A stretch of DNA of 64,000 nt. Source: Anaspis maculata (Eukaryota > Arthropoda > Insecta > Coleoptera > Scraptiidae). Location: assembly GCA_949128115.1 (NCBI GenBank), contig OX421964.1:47346601-47410600 (forward strand). The letters are read 5' to 3'. A program made the translations under genes and the position numbers. Positions 42,828 to 53,392 of the stretch are shown here, one piece after another; position 1 is the first letter of the stretch, and every line of letters starts with the position of its first letter. Under the pieces are notes generated by a model. That model made no database searches. It was not told the DNA's origin and was given only the letters and a program-made list of their open reading frames with translations.

Positions 42828-45800
42828 ATGGACGCAACTTTATCGTCCATCGCGATAGCTATTGCGCGCCTTGAGCCCCTTCTGGAACAAGGCGTCACAG
42901 CTACCACCGAGCCAAGCCTCCAACCGGCATTTTTAGCCACGTTTGACATTGCGGCGGAAATTTACAACGGTTTCAAGAGCACGGTCAACACTGCCCCTCT
43001 CCCCAGTGCCTCCGAGGAGCAGAAGGCTACATTTCTTGAACGTACACTCCGGGCAGACAGCTTGTATGGCAAACTTGCTGCGGTAAAAGCCTCGTTTGCG
43101 AATTCAGAGCCGACTTCCTCGCTCTCTCGCCAAGCCTCGCAAACTTGGTTCGAGACAGGCCGGAGCAATGTCCGATTGCCAAAAATCGCGTTGCCGTTGT
43201 TCGACGGAAAGTTAAAATCATGGCCACCATACTATGATCTATTCACGGCGTTAATACACAGAAACCAGTCTCTCTCAGATATTGAACGGTTTCAGTATCT
43301 GATCTCGTCTTTATCTGGTGAACCTCTCTCAATGGTTAAACACCTGCCATTGACGGGAGATAATTACATAATTGCGTTCGACTCGTTGGTTGAGAGATAC
43401 CAGAACGACCGCGTGCTAGTCACTTTTTACTGGCAGTCGATGATGAACGCCTCCTCCGTCACATCTGACTCCGCGCAAGCGCTTCGCCATCTTGTGAACA
43501 CGTTCAACGAAAATTTAGTGGCGCTCGAGCAGTATCCGCATATCGACCTGTGGGATTTCACCCTGTCGAGCATGCTGCTCCAGAAACTCGATGAGTCGAC
43601 GCGAAAACGTTTCGAGGTGCAGTCAGCTGGCACCCCCTTCCCCAAATACGAAGACGTCAAGTCTTTCGTGCTCGACCAATGCAAGGCTTTCGAGGCAACT
43701 GCCTTAAATTCTAAAACGCAATCGAACTCCCGCTCCACACGGGCAAACACCGTTACCGTGAAGCCCGAGGTCAGCCGCAAGTCGTGGGCCTCACATACGT
43801 TGGTGTCTCAGACTTCATCTGCCCCAGCGACGTCGCATGAGTCAGCATGTTCTCATTGTGGGGCGAGAAGTCACAGAGTCACCGCGTGCAAGACTTTTCT
43901 GTCAATGTCCCCAAATGACAGATATTTGGCGGTCAAACAGAAAAGGCTCTGTCTCAACTGCTTGAGCACCAATCACGGCGCTCCAAAATGTCCATCGTCG
44001 TATTCATGTCGGCAGTGCCACGCAAGGCATCACACCTTGCTGCACTTCCCCAAGCCACATAGAACTGCAGGTCATGAGTCACCCAGTTCTTTATCGAATC
44101 CAGTCGAATTACCGCAAATCGTTTCCCCTGGTCTTCCAGAAAATGTCGCGAATTCGGTGACGAATCTCGCCTCAAGCCTCAAGGCAGCTCATGTTTTGTT
44201 GGCCACGGCAATCGTTCACGTTCGTGACCGGTGGGGAGGCTACCAAAGCCTCCGTGCGCTCATAGACCCTGCCAGTCAGGCATCGTTTATTTTGGACTCC
44301 TGCGTGCGCAAATTGGGTCTATCCCCATCAAATCACAATGTGCCCGTTTTTGGCTTGGGTCTCACCCCCGCCAATTCGACGTGTGGCACAGTCACTTGCC
44401 AGGTCAAGGCTGATGATGAGTCTCTCCCAATCCCTGAATTGGAGTTAATTGTCCTGCGCAGGATTTGTGGTAACCTGCCAGACACCGCTTTGAACCCGGA
44501 TCAATTCCACTTGAACTTATCGAATCTGGCGGATCCCACATGGTTCAAGCCAGGCCCCATTCAAGTGTTGTTGGGCGCCGACGTTTATCCGTCAGTCGTG
44601 AAAGAGGGAATCGTCTCGTCAGGTCCGTCACAGCCTGTTGCCATAAACACCATTTTTGGCTGGGCTCTTCTCGGTCCCTTTCAAACCCCGTCAAAACCTC
44701 TGCATTCCTTTTTGGTCTGCACTCCAACTGGAATCGACGAGTCTCTGCACAAATTTTGGGAAGTAGAGGAAATCTCGTCACCATCGTCCAAAACACGTTT
44801 GTCCCCAGATGATGAACGTGCAGAAATTTGTTTCCGGGACTCTGTCTACCGTTGTCCGTCAGGTCGTTTTGGGGTTTCGCTTCCCTTCAAAAGGGAGTCC
44901 CCCACCTTTGAACATTGCAGGTCTATGGCTGACCGCCGTTGGTTAGCTATCGAACGTCGCCTGGTCCGTCAGGACACACTCCGTGATCTGTACATAGCAT
45001 TCATGCGCGACTACCTCGACCTAGGTCACATGACCTTGCTGGACGCAGAACCTCCAGATTCTGAGGCGTATTACATCCCTCATCATCCGATCGTCAAGAT
45101 CGAAGACGACAAGCCGAAAATTCGCGTCGTTTTTGATGCTTCGGCGCAAGCGCCGAATCATTTATCTCTCAACGAGACGCTTCTCGTCGGTCCTAAGTTA
45201 CAACAGGACATAGCAGCTTTGCTACTGCAGTTTCGGTGTGAGCCGATCGTTTTTACTTGTGACATCCGTCAGATGTATCGGCAGATACTTATCTCGCCCG
45301 AACATCGCAAGTATCAACTCATTCGCTTTCGTTTCTCCCCTGATCGACCCATTGAAACGTACCAATTGAACACCATTACATATGGTGTTTCTTCGGCACC
45401 GTTTCTAGCGGTTCGCACGTTGCTTCACTTGGCAGAACAAAGCGCCTCGAAGTTTCCATTGGCTTCGCAGGCAATTCGCCGTAATTTGTATGTAGACGAT
45501 CTACTTTGCGGTGCGAACTCCGTGGAATCAGCACGGGAATTACAAACGCAGCTAATCAACCTGCTCCAATCGGGTTGCTTTGAATTGCGCAAGTGGGCAA
45601 GCAATCACCCTGATGTGCTGCAAGACATACCACTTGATCACGTTCGAACTCAGCCGTCCACTTTCAGTGACGTTGCTGACAATACTGTAAAAATTCTTGG
45701 CCTCCAGTGGCAAGCGGCAACAGACACCTTTTCATTCACGGTTCATCCAAATAAACTACCGTGCACAAAACGGTCCATCTTGTCGGAGGTGGCTCGGATT

Positions 45801-48026
45801 TACGATCCGCTCGGCTTTCTGTGCCCTGTTGCATTTTTCGCCAAACATTTAATCCAACGGTTATGGAAACTTGGCCTTGATTGGGACGACACCCCTCCAG
45901 ACATCGTATGTCAGCAGTGGTTGCGTTTTCAATCCGAGCTATCGCAACTTTCGCGGTTGCAAATTCCACGGCATACTTTTCCGTCGCCTGCAGACAGGTG
46001 CCAGTTGCACGCCTTTTGCGACGCATCTGAATCTGGGTACGCGAGCGTGTTGTACGTTCGTTACCTTCGAAATGGTGTTCCCACCATTCGTCTCCTAACC
46101 GCCAAATCAAAGGTGGCTCCAGTCAAATTGCTGACCGTACCCCGTCTCGAATTGTGTGCAGCGGTCCTACTTTCCAATCTCGTTGCCTTCACCGTTGCAG
46201 CGCTCGCAGGAACCGTACAGTTCGATGCCATATTTGCGTGGACCGATTCTACGGTTGTTCTCAGCTGGCTGCGTTCCTCTTCGCACCGCTGGAAAACATT
46301 TGTTGCTCACCGTGTTGAGCATATTCAACAGCGTGTCCCGCCTCAGTGTTGGAGACATGTCTCAACATCGGACAATCCCGCCGACCCAGCTTCGCGCGGA
46401 TTGTTTCCCGAAGACATGCTTTCGTGCTCCCTCTGGTGGTCTGGCCCACCTTTTCTGTCATCAGCGGATGACACATGGCCGGATGACAAATTCTCCGTGT
46501 CCTCCCCAGACATTGCGTCTGAAGAGCGAAAGCTCGCTTTGGTCGTGCGTGTGCCGCAGCCGCCGCCGATTGACATCGACGACCTCTTTTTGCGCATATC
46601 CTCCTTACGGAAGATTCAGGGCGCTGTCGCCTATTTCTATCGGTTCTGCAAATGCAAGTCCGATGAGAAGTTCACAGGACCTCTCTCGGATACAGAACTC
46701 CATTTTGCCTTGTTGTACATTGTCAAACATGTACAGCAGAAGGTATTTGCCGTCGAAATCGCGTCGTTACGCAACGGCAAACCCTGTTCAAGACCCTTTC
46801 GAAAACTTTCACCCTTTCTCGATCGTGACGATGTTCTCCGCGTCGGCGGACGTTTGAAGCATTGTCATGAGTTGCCATTTGCAACCAGACACCCTGCTCT
46901 TCTTCCATCTCGTCACGTCTTGACAGGACTCGTCATTCGACAAGTTCATTCCCGACATTGCCACCCGGGACTCAACAATACCTGCTATCTCCTGCAGCAA
47001 AATTTTTGGATATTGTCCACGCGACGCGCGGTACGGCACTATCTTGCATCGTGTTACCGGTGCTTCCGGACTAAGCCGCAAACTTTTTCTCCCACCATGG
47101 GCGACCTCCCCTCGGCGCGAATTTCTCAGCTAAAACCTTTTAGCTGCGTCGGGCTCGACTATGGTGGCCCTTTTCCAATCCTCATGTCACGCGCTCGCGG
47201 TGTCAGAACTACGAAGGCGTACATCTGTCTTTTCGTGTGCTTCGCCACCAAGGCATTGCACGTCGAGGTTGCCTCCGATCTCTCAACAGATGCTTTCCTC
47301 GCTGCCTTGCGCAGATTCATTGCCCGGCGCGGTCGCTGCTCTACCATCTATAGCGACAATGGCACAAACTTTGTCGGAGCTCATAGGCAATTGACGACGT
47401 CAATGCAACTCGCCGCGGAATCCGAAGCCATCACTTGGCGCTTCATTCCTCCCTCCAGTCCCCACTTTGGCGGGCTGTGGGAAAGCGGCATAAAAGCTGT
47501 CAAAACTCATCTATCTCGCGTGATAGGTGATCAAATACTCACCTTTGAAGAGCTGACCACGTTGGTCACCCAAGTTGAAGCGTTGCTCAACTCACGGCCA
47601 CTTTCGGAGCTGAGCTCGGATCCAAATGATCTGTGCCCATTGACGCCTGGTCATTTTTTGACGCTCGAGCCGTTAACGGCCCCACCTGACCCAGATTTGT
47701 CCCACCTCAAGATCAGCAGGTTGTCGCGATGGCAGTTGGTCCAATCCATGCAACAGCGTTTCTGGGCGCGTTGGCGCGACGAATATCTACACACGCTGTA
47801 CCAACGCGGCAAGTGGCACAAGTCACGTCACCTTGAATCCGCAGATGTGGGGTCTTTAGTCCTCATCAAGGACGAAAACGCTCCCCCTCTGAAGTGGAGG
47901 TTAGGCAGAATTTCAAAACTCTTCCCCGGCAAAGATGGCATTTGTCGTGTCGCAGATGTCCGTACTCAACGCGACGTTCTGCGACGCCCAATGGTCAAAC
48001 TTTGTCCCCTCCCTTCAGGACAGTGA
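42828..48026 (+). CDS. BEL/Pao gag-pol polyprotein, 1732 aa
   Basis: Carries out reverse transcription and integration of the element. Start at 42828 (CACAATGG context) rather than the in-frame ATG 10 codons upstream. Order: Gag; zinc knuckles from C341 (CSHCGARSHRVTAC) and C375; aspartic protease around D480, where the motif reads ALIDPASQ instead of the usual D-S/T-G; reverse transcriptase with YVDD at 888-891; RNase H (FCDASE, D1065; TDSTV); integrase with an HHCC finger about 1374-1415 and catalytic D1444, D1510, E1552; and a C-terminal domain typical of BEL (WRLGRISKLFPGKDG). No stop or frameshift. Whether the protease is active with DPA is the only doubt about integrity. Codon use is much more GC-rich than the host exons. 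Confidence 0.95.
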   Translation: MDATLSSIAIAIARLEPLLEQGVTATTEPSLQPAFLATFDIAAEIYNGFKSTVNTAPLPSASEEQKATFLERTLRADSLYGKLAAVKASFANSEPTSSLSRQASQTWFETGRSNVRLPKIALPLFDGKLKSWPPYYDLFTALIHRNQSLSDIERFQYLISSLSGEPLSMVKHLPLTGDNYIIAFDSLVERYQNDRVLVTFYWQSMMNASSVTSDSAQALRHLVNTFNENLVALEQYPHIDLWDFTLSSMLLQKLDESTRKRFEVQSAGTPFPKYEDVKSFVLDQCKAFEATALNSKTQSNSRSTRANTVTVKPEVSRKSWASHTLVSQTSSAPATSHESACSHCGARSHRVTACKTFLSMSPNDRYLAVKQKRLCLNCLSTNHGAPKCPSSYSCRQCHARHHTLLHFPKPHRTAGHESPSSLSNPVELPQIVSPGLPENVANSVTNLASSLKAAHVLLATAIVHVRDRWGGYQSLRALIDPASQASFILDSCVRKLGLSPSNHNVPVFGLGLTPANSTCGTVTCQVKADDESLPIPELELIVLRRICGNLPDTALNPDQFHLNLSNLADPTWFKPGPIQVLLGADVYPSVVKEGIVSSGPSQPVAINTIFGWALLGPFQTPSKPLHSFLVCTPTGIDESLHKFWEVEEISSPSSKTRLSPDDERAEICFRDSVYRCPSGRFGVSLPFKRESPTFEHCRSMADRRWLAIERRLVRQDTLRDLYIAFMRDYLDLGHMTLLDAEPPDSEAYYIPHHPIVKIEDDKPKIRVVFDASAQAPNHLSLNETLLVGPKLQQDIAALLLQFRCEPIVFTCDIRQMYRQILISPEHRKYQLIRFRFSPDRPIETYQLNTITYGVSSAPFLAVRTLLHLAEQSASKFPLASQAIRRNLYVDDLLCGANSVESARELQTQLINLLQSGCFELRKWASNHPDVLQDIPLDHVRTQPSTFSDVADNTVKILGLQWQAATDTFSFTVHPNKLPCTKRSILSEVARIYDPLGFLCPVAFFAKHLIQRLWKLGLDWDDTPPDIVCQQWLRFQSELSQLSRLQIPRHTFPSPADRCQLHAFCDASESGYASVLYVRYLRNGVPTIRLLTAKSKVAPVKLLTVPRLELCAAVLLSNLVAFTVAALAGTVQFDAIFAWTDSTVVLSWLRSSSHRWKTFVAHRVEHIQQRVPPQCWRHVSTSDNPADPASRGLFPEDMLSCSLWWSGPPFLSSADDTWPDDKFSVSSPDIASEERKLALVVRVPQPPPIDIDDLFLRISSLRKIQGAVAYFYRFCKCKSDEKFTGPLSDTELHFALLYIVKHVQQKVFAVEIASLRNGKPCSRPFRKLSPFLDRDDVLRVGGRLKHCHELPFATRHPALLPSRHVLTGLVIRQVHSRHCHPGLNNTCYLLQQNFWILSTRRAVRHYLASCYRCFRTKPQTFSPTMGDLPSARISQLKPFSCVGLDYGGPFPILMSRARGVRTTKAYICLFVCFATKALHVEVASDLSTDAFLAALRRFIARRGRCSTIYSDNGTNFVGAHRQLTTSMQLAAESEAITWRFIPPSSPHFGGLWESGIKAVKTHLSRVIGDQILTFEELTTLVTQVEALLNSRPLSELSSDPNDLCPLTPGHFLTLEPLTAPPDPDLSHLKISRLSRWQLVQSMQQRFWARWRDEYLHTLYQRGKWHKSRHLESADVGSLVLIKDENAPPLKWRLGRISKLFPGKDGICRVADVRTQRDVLRRPMVKLCPLPSGQ

Positions 48027-48134
48027 GCATTCTGTGTTTTCACTTCCGTCATTGTTCTCACTATGCTCTTTCTTTGTGTATCATGTTTGATTTCATTAAT
48101 TTTTGAACTTTGAAAATACCCCGAGTGGTATTTT

Positions 48135-48143
48135 GGTGGGGAG
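48135..48143 (+). other. BEL polypurine tract
   Basis: GGTGGGGAG immediately before the 3' LTR, the expected plus-strand primer. Confidence 0.6.
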
Positions 48144-48145
48144 TA

Positions 48146-49109
48146 TGTCTCGGCCCCGTTCATTGAAAACTGCATTCGTGTGCATTGAGGGTATGCAACC
48201 CAAAATATCCCTGTGTCGTCCAAGTCCTCACCCCTCACCCCCTGTTCGGTGTGCCTGGCACTTGGCTGTCAGGCGCAAGCGTAAACGAGCTCCAGCACTT
48301 TCTTCGGCCGTCTTCGGCATTCTTCGGCTTTCTTTCCGCTCGTGCCTTTGCCGCTTCGTTCGAAGCGGCGTTGATCTCCGTACGTCGAGCGGGAAGCCAC
48401 GCCGTCTTTTTTTGGTCATCGTTCTCGCGGCCATCTTGTCGTGCCATCGGCGTACATTCGTACTCGACCAGAAGCCCATCCAAGGCCCATCGCGTCCGAT
48501 AGTGACTCCTGGAGGAGCTCTGCAGCATCTCCAAGTCCAGAAAGCGGCAGTTTTCACCGCTTTCACCGGGGAGCGGCTTGGATCAGCCAGCCGTACACAA
48601 AGCTCCAGTTTCGGACGGGATCGAGTCGTTCGTCCGCCATTTTGGTGACGAACACGGGCACTCGTGCATTTCACCCGGAAATCCACCACCAGAACGGCCA
48701 TCCACCACGACGCCGCCTTCGGACTCCGCCAGGACGACGCCGCCACCGAATAAGATCCCGTAAGTTCCATATTTTCCATTGTTTTTACCATTTACCGTTT
48801 ATTCCCGTTTGCCGGGGTGTATACCTTCAGTGCAGTTCGTCTCGTTTTCAGGACGCCACTCGGCGCCAGCGAATCTGCCCCCGATCAGAACCACTCGGAT
48901 TTTTCATTTCATTTAATTCACATTGTTTTTTTTTATTGTTTTGTAATTCTGTCTGTTTGTGTTTTTTCTTTGTTTTGCATTAAAGTTTTTGATTGTTGTT
49001 GTGAATTTTATTTCTGACTGTCGCTTGCTGCTTTCCTAATCCAAGAGTTATTGTTTTAATGCAGCCTTCATCGGAAGGCTGCCGTCTTTATGTGTACCGC
49101 GCTAACACA
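48146..49109 (+). repeat. BEL 3' LTR
   Basis: Starts TGTCTCGG and ends AACACA, followed by the CATTT duplication. Essentially identical to the 5' LTR except for shorter T runs near 48928 and 48962. Confidence 0.92.
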
Positions 49110-49130
49110 CATTTGAACGTATATCCCATA

Positions 49131-49318
49131 CACTTTCTATTTTCAGTAGAATGACTTTTTGAAGCAAAAATAAAGTGACAAGCTGAGGGGCTACGGCTGA
49201 TGGCACCTGCAAAGTTTTGGAGCAAAACTATCAGCGACCATCGGCCGTATTGTTCCAGCGCTCCAACTTGTCACTTTATTTTTGCTCTAAAAAGTCATTC
49301 TGTTGAAAATAGAAGGTG
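49131..49318. mobile_element. 188-bp MITE, TA target site
   Basis: Starts CACTTTCTATTTTCAGTAG and ends GAAAATAGAAGGTG. The arms are about 55 bp, including GCAAAAATAAAGTGACAAG and its complement. TA at 49129-49130 and 49319-49320. Confidence 0.8.
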
Positions 49319-50320
49319 TATAAAGATATAGTGTAGGTATGGTATGCCTATAATTTGGCTAAAGAAAAGGTGTTTTGAAAAACGTTTGCCTAATCTAGCA
49401 TTCTAGTTCACTTCGTTTTCGCTTAAAATAACCGCTTCATTTAACATCAAGTCTTTGCAAACGACTGAGGAAAGCTTGTGAACAAAAGAGTGAAACCCGG
49501 CGGAGTTGAAGTTTACGGCGACTTGAAGAACGCGAGCGCTTCGGCGAGCACCCAAAGCATTTGCTGTTATCTAAAATCAGGCAAGTACGTGAGTGTAGGT
49601 AAGTAACCTTATTCCGTAAAAAGATCAACATATGTATGATAGTAGTGCATCGCAGCTAGAAGCGCTCATTTGACCGACATTATCCTCAGTCGACATTTAG
49701 TATAAAATTTTAGTTCCAAAGTCAGTATCTAAAACTGATAATCAGGTTCTTGGTTTCGGCGTTCCCTGCACATTTTTGTCAAGAAGCAGTTTCAACTTTG
49801 CACTTTGCAGTAGATAAAGTGATCAAAAATTGAAGTGGCCAACTTATGAATGTCTGTCGAATTCAAAGTGTTAGGTACATTTCCTGAGAAGTCAGCGATT
49901 TTTTTTTTATTCTGGATAGCTGACTTCTTGCACCGCGACATTCTTGCGCCGATTTTGTATGAAGGCTTTCGAATAACCTTGTACGGGGTATAACAAACAG
50001 ATACTGCAATGATGTAATAGTATATCATTATACGAGTTTAATTTGACGTAATATTGTCACACGACTGGTTTTTGGGCACGACGGCTTGCAGTTGAGAAAA
50101 AAGTTGGATTTGACATGTAAACAGGTAAATTTCTGTCAAGGAATAGTCCTGCTGGAACTGATACCGCAACCTCGACCGCAACGCCGTGTTTCACCGATCC
50201 AACGTCATCCTCAAGCGCGCGAAAAGGTAGGTTTAGAGGATTTTCAAGTTATTGGACCCTGGAACACTAAACAGCTTCGAAAAGTGGATGTTTGTTGCTT
50301 AAATACCTACCTAAGCTATT
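49319..50320. other. Intergenic, nothing recognised
   Basis: AT-rich, short ORFs without motifs. Confidence 0.45.
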
Positions 50321-50454
50321 GCTACGAGCGACGATTCCCGTACAAATGCGCGGAGCTCTGGACATCTCTAGAGTTTACGTGATGGCATTGAAATACATGG
50401 AGACCCAACGCCTGATCAAGACACATCTGTTCAATTGGCAGCGGCGCAGACTCC

Positions 50455-52120
50455 ACACCTTTTTACCTTCAATTTCGGAAAAAGTGATTTCGATTTACTT
50501 CAGTTTCGGAAAGAATTATTTCATGTTCGGAAAAAGTAACTTCAATTTCGGAATAAGTAACTTGATTTTCGGAAGTAAGTATTCGAAGGGCTTACATAGC
50601 TACCGACTGTTCTTGGACATTATACCCTTTTTGCTGATAGAAAACGTTATGGACAAAGGACATCCTCGAGGGCGTCATAACAAAGCGAGCGATGCGGCCG
50701 GAGCAAGAGTGATCCGAGTAGCAGAAGCGGGTGGTGACTGGAAGTGGAAGATGGTGGCCAGAGCTGATGGTATTCTCTTGAAATTTTGCAAATTAATGGC
50801 AGGTGATCCAGAGATGATTTTAACACAAAGAGAGCTCCGACTGCGTTTCCTGGAAAACACTGCTGACACAGCAATGGTCACTGTCACTGTAACTCCTCAA
50901 ATGAGCCTTCATGCGTGCAATCATACAGGCTGGCCCAACGGAAACAGAGCAGAGGGGTTTTCGGGCATTTCACATTATTTTTTCGAAAAAAGCTCAGACA
51001 GGTCGATTTTTATATCGAGGGGGACATCTGAAACATACATTGGCAAATTTCTATCTTCAGCTCCCTCACCCCTATCCACCTCAATTTTAGAATTTTAAAT
51101 GACACCATCTACTTTGCGATACATCAAATCAAAAAGAATCAAATTCTTTTTCTGAAAAAAATATTTTTAAAATTTTCAACCCCACCCCTCATCTTCCTAA
51201 ATTTCTTTGACTGTCCCATTTTATATCCTGGAAACCTCAATTCTCTTCAATTCAATCAGCGTCACCCTAAATAGCATCTAAGGAGAAAATTTTCGGTGGA
51301 GGAAAATGTTACCCAAATTCACCCCTTCCCTCTCCCCCACCCCAATTTCAAAACTTAACTGACACCACCTACTTTGTGATACATTGAATAAAAGGGGTGA
51401 ACTTGGGTGGCATTTTTCACACAGAAAATTTTCTCCCTCGATGCTGTGCAGGATGACGTTGACTGTACTGAAGAGAATTAAGAGATCAAAAACATTACAT
51501 TGGAAACTCTGACAATTTTAGGAAGAAGAGGGATGGGGTTGAAAATTATAGAAATATTTTTCCGGAAAGAGAATTTAATTCTCTTCAATTTGATGCATCG
51601 CAAAGTGGGTGTTGCATTTGAAACTTCGAAGTTGGGGCGGGTGGGGGTGAGAGGGCTAAAGATAGAAATCCGCCAATGTATGTTTCAGATGTCCCCCTCA
51701 ATATAAAAATCGACCTGTTCGAGCTTTTTTCAAAAAAATGAGGTGAAATGCCCGAAAACCCCTCTGTTCTGTTTTCGTTGGGCCACCCTGTATGTGCAGC
51801 GGCATTATCCAGCAGTAATGCAGATGGAGAACATGAATGCGGGAGATTAAGCCACTTTTTGTAACGCCTAATATGTTAATTTATAATCGCAGTTCTGTTA
51901 ATTTGAAGACATAGGTAATAAATACAGTGATTAGTTGATTATTCGCACACAGTGATTTACATAGGTAGGTAGGTTAGACGCGGGCCTCCTGAAACTGTGG
52001 TTATACTTTTTCTTGAAATTGATTTCACTTTTTCCGAAACTGAAGTCACTTTTGCCGAAATTGAAGTCACTTTCTCCGAAATTGATTTTACTTCTTCCGA
52101 AATTGAAGGCGAAACGGTAT
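50455..52120. repeat. Inverted 21-bp minisatellite arms inside the solo LTR
   Basis: The left arm (about 50464-50580) repeats a unit around TTCGGAAAAAGTRACTTCAAT; the right arm (about 52005-52110) has the same unit inverted. Four to five units on each side with variation. Between the arms lie unassigned sequence and the palindrome 50926-51790. Confidence 0.65.
50926..51790. mobile_element. 865-bp palindromic element, TA target site
   Basis: Starts CAGGCTGGCCCAACG and ends CGTTGGGCCACCCTG, TA at 50924-50925 and 51791-51792. Arms include ATCGAGGGGGACATCTGAAAC and its complement and pair almost throughout. Related sequence occurs at about 28250-28680 and 28970-29345. Confidence 0.8.
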
Positions 52121-53392
52121 AAAGCACGGCAGAATTATACGTGAAATGTGTGGGATTATTCGGGAGTATTGCATAGAAAATCGCATGCCGGGTCACTGTC
52201 GAGTTGGCTGGAAGATGATGGAAAGTTCGGGAACACTATTCGGAGGCCCATATAAGGCATCAACCGTCAGCTCACGGGCAGTTTTGAATTGGAATGCGAA
52301 GTGGTAGCGAGCGGATTAAAAGCGAGTAGTAATCACAGCGATATTCCTAAGTAAATAATGGTTGGTGTGTATTTATTGTAGTACGCAGCAATTAAGAGTG
52401 TGTGTTTTAAAACGATCGTCTCAATTATATTTGAACCCGTACGCGAAATACGTAACATTATTAATAATTTCGTATATATTTAGTTCAAAACAACCAATGA
52501 CCTACCACTGGTTCAGTCTGATGAACATATAAAGGGTGAGACAATAAGAATGATCACTATTCATTTTTCTATTACAAAAAAGATCAAGCAAAATAGCGGC
52601 ATGATTTTTCTTTCGAAAGAAAGAGGGACATGAAAGTTATTTCTTCTATATTTTCAACTTCAATACTTTATTGCATGATACTTCAATGGTCAATGCACAT
52701 CGCACTCAAGGCATCGACTAAATAATGAGTTCACAACACGCTGGTAAATTTCAGCCAGAGTCTACGGATTAACTTCTCTTGACTGACTTTTTGGGAAGGT
52801 AACTCTTGCCCAAAAACAACTTGAAAATTTTCAGCCTTCCGAAAGAACGCAAATCGTGTCTAAATCGTTTTCCCCGAAGATTTATTAATGATAAAAGCGC
52901 AAATATGCAGTGATCGAAAGTATGGTCATTTAATTGATGTTATCTTTAAATAGTGAAGTTGGAAATATAAACTGCTGGACAACGAAGTTGTCGGTATCGG
53001 AAAAATGGTCCGACTTTGGAGGTCAATATCTCTCGATCGCCGATTGCGATTTTCATTTAGTTTGTTGCGTTAATCAGCCTAATCTTTCCGTAACCCATCC
53101 TATAATAGTGAATAGTGAGAAACTTTATGTAAATTTTTTTACAGGGTGATACGTGAAATGGTGCAAAATTACAACGACTTTATCGTACCCCCATTTTTCA
53201 AAAATATTTTTTTTAAATTTTCTAATACAAAAATTATGAAGTGTGGTGGAATTTCCCGGACTGGAAGTCTAACATTAAGAAATTTTTATGTTGAATGTTG
53301 CACATTCAACTCACTCACATTACATTGCACTCGGACATTGAAATTTCACATCGGTTCCATATTCAGGGGCTTAAATCTGCAAATAGAACTGT

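Larger units (their letters stand above)
41614..49109 (+). mobile_element. Complete BEL/Pao LTR retrotransposon
   Basis: About 7.5 kb, flanked by CATTT at 41609-41613 and 49110-49114. Two LTRs of about 965 bp, a primer-binding site, one uninterrupted gag-pol frame and a polypurine tract. No envelope gene is present between pol and the 3' LTR. LTRs differ, by eye, by a few T-run indels and one base in the terminal dinucleotide, so the insertion is young. Confidence 0.93.
50321..52457 (+). mobile_element. Second solo LTR of the 2702 family, interrupted
   Basis: Starts TGCTACGAGCGACGATTCCCG (compare TGTTACAAGCGGCGATTCCG at 2702) and ends ATACGTAACA. Flanks CTAT / TTAT are a near 4-bp duplication. 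The TATA region (CCCATATAAGGC) is intact here. A palindromic insertion occupies about 50455-52120. Confidence 0.65.

Noticed and set aside
50292..51098. 268-codon + strand ORF
   Set aside because: Crosses an LTR, a minisatellite and a palindrome; composition changes at each junction.
51957..52196. Heptad-repeat peptide (SISEKVT)n as a coiled-coil gene
   Set aside because: The heptads are a reading of a 21-bp DNA tandem repeat that also occurs inverted at 50464-50580.
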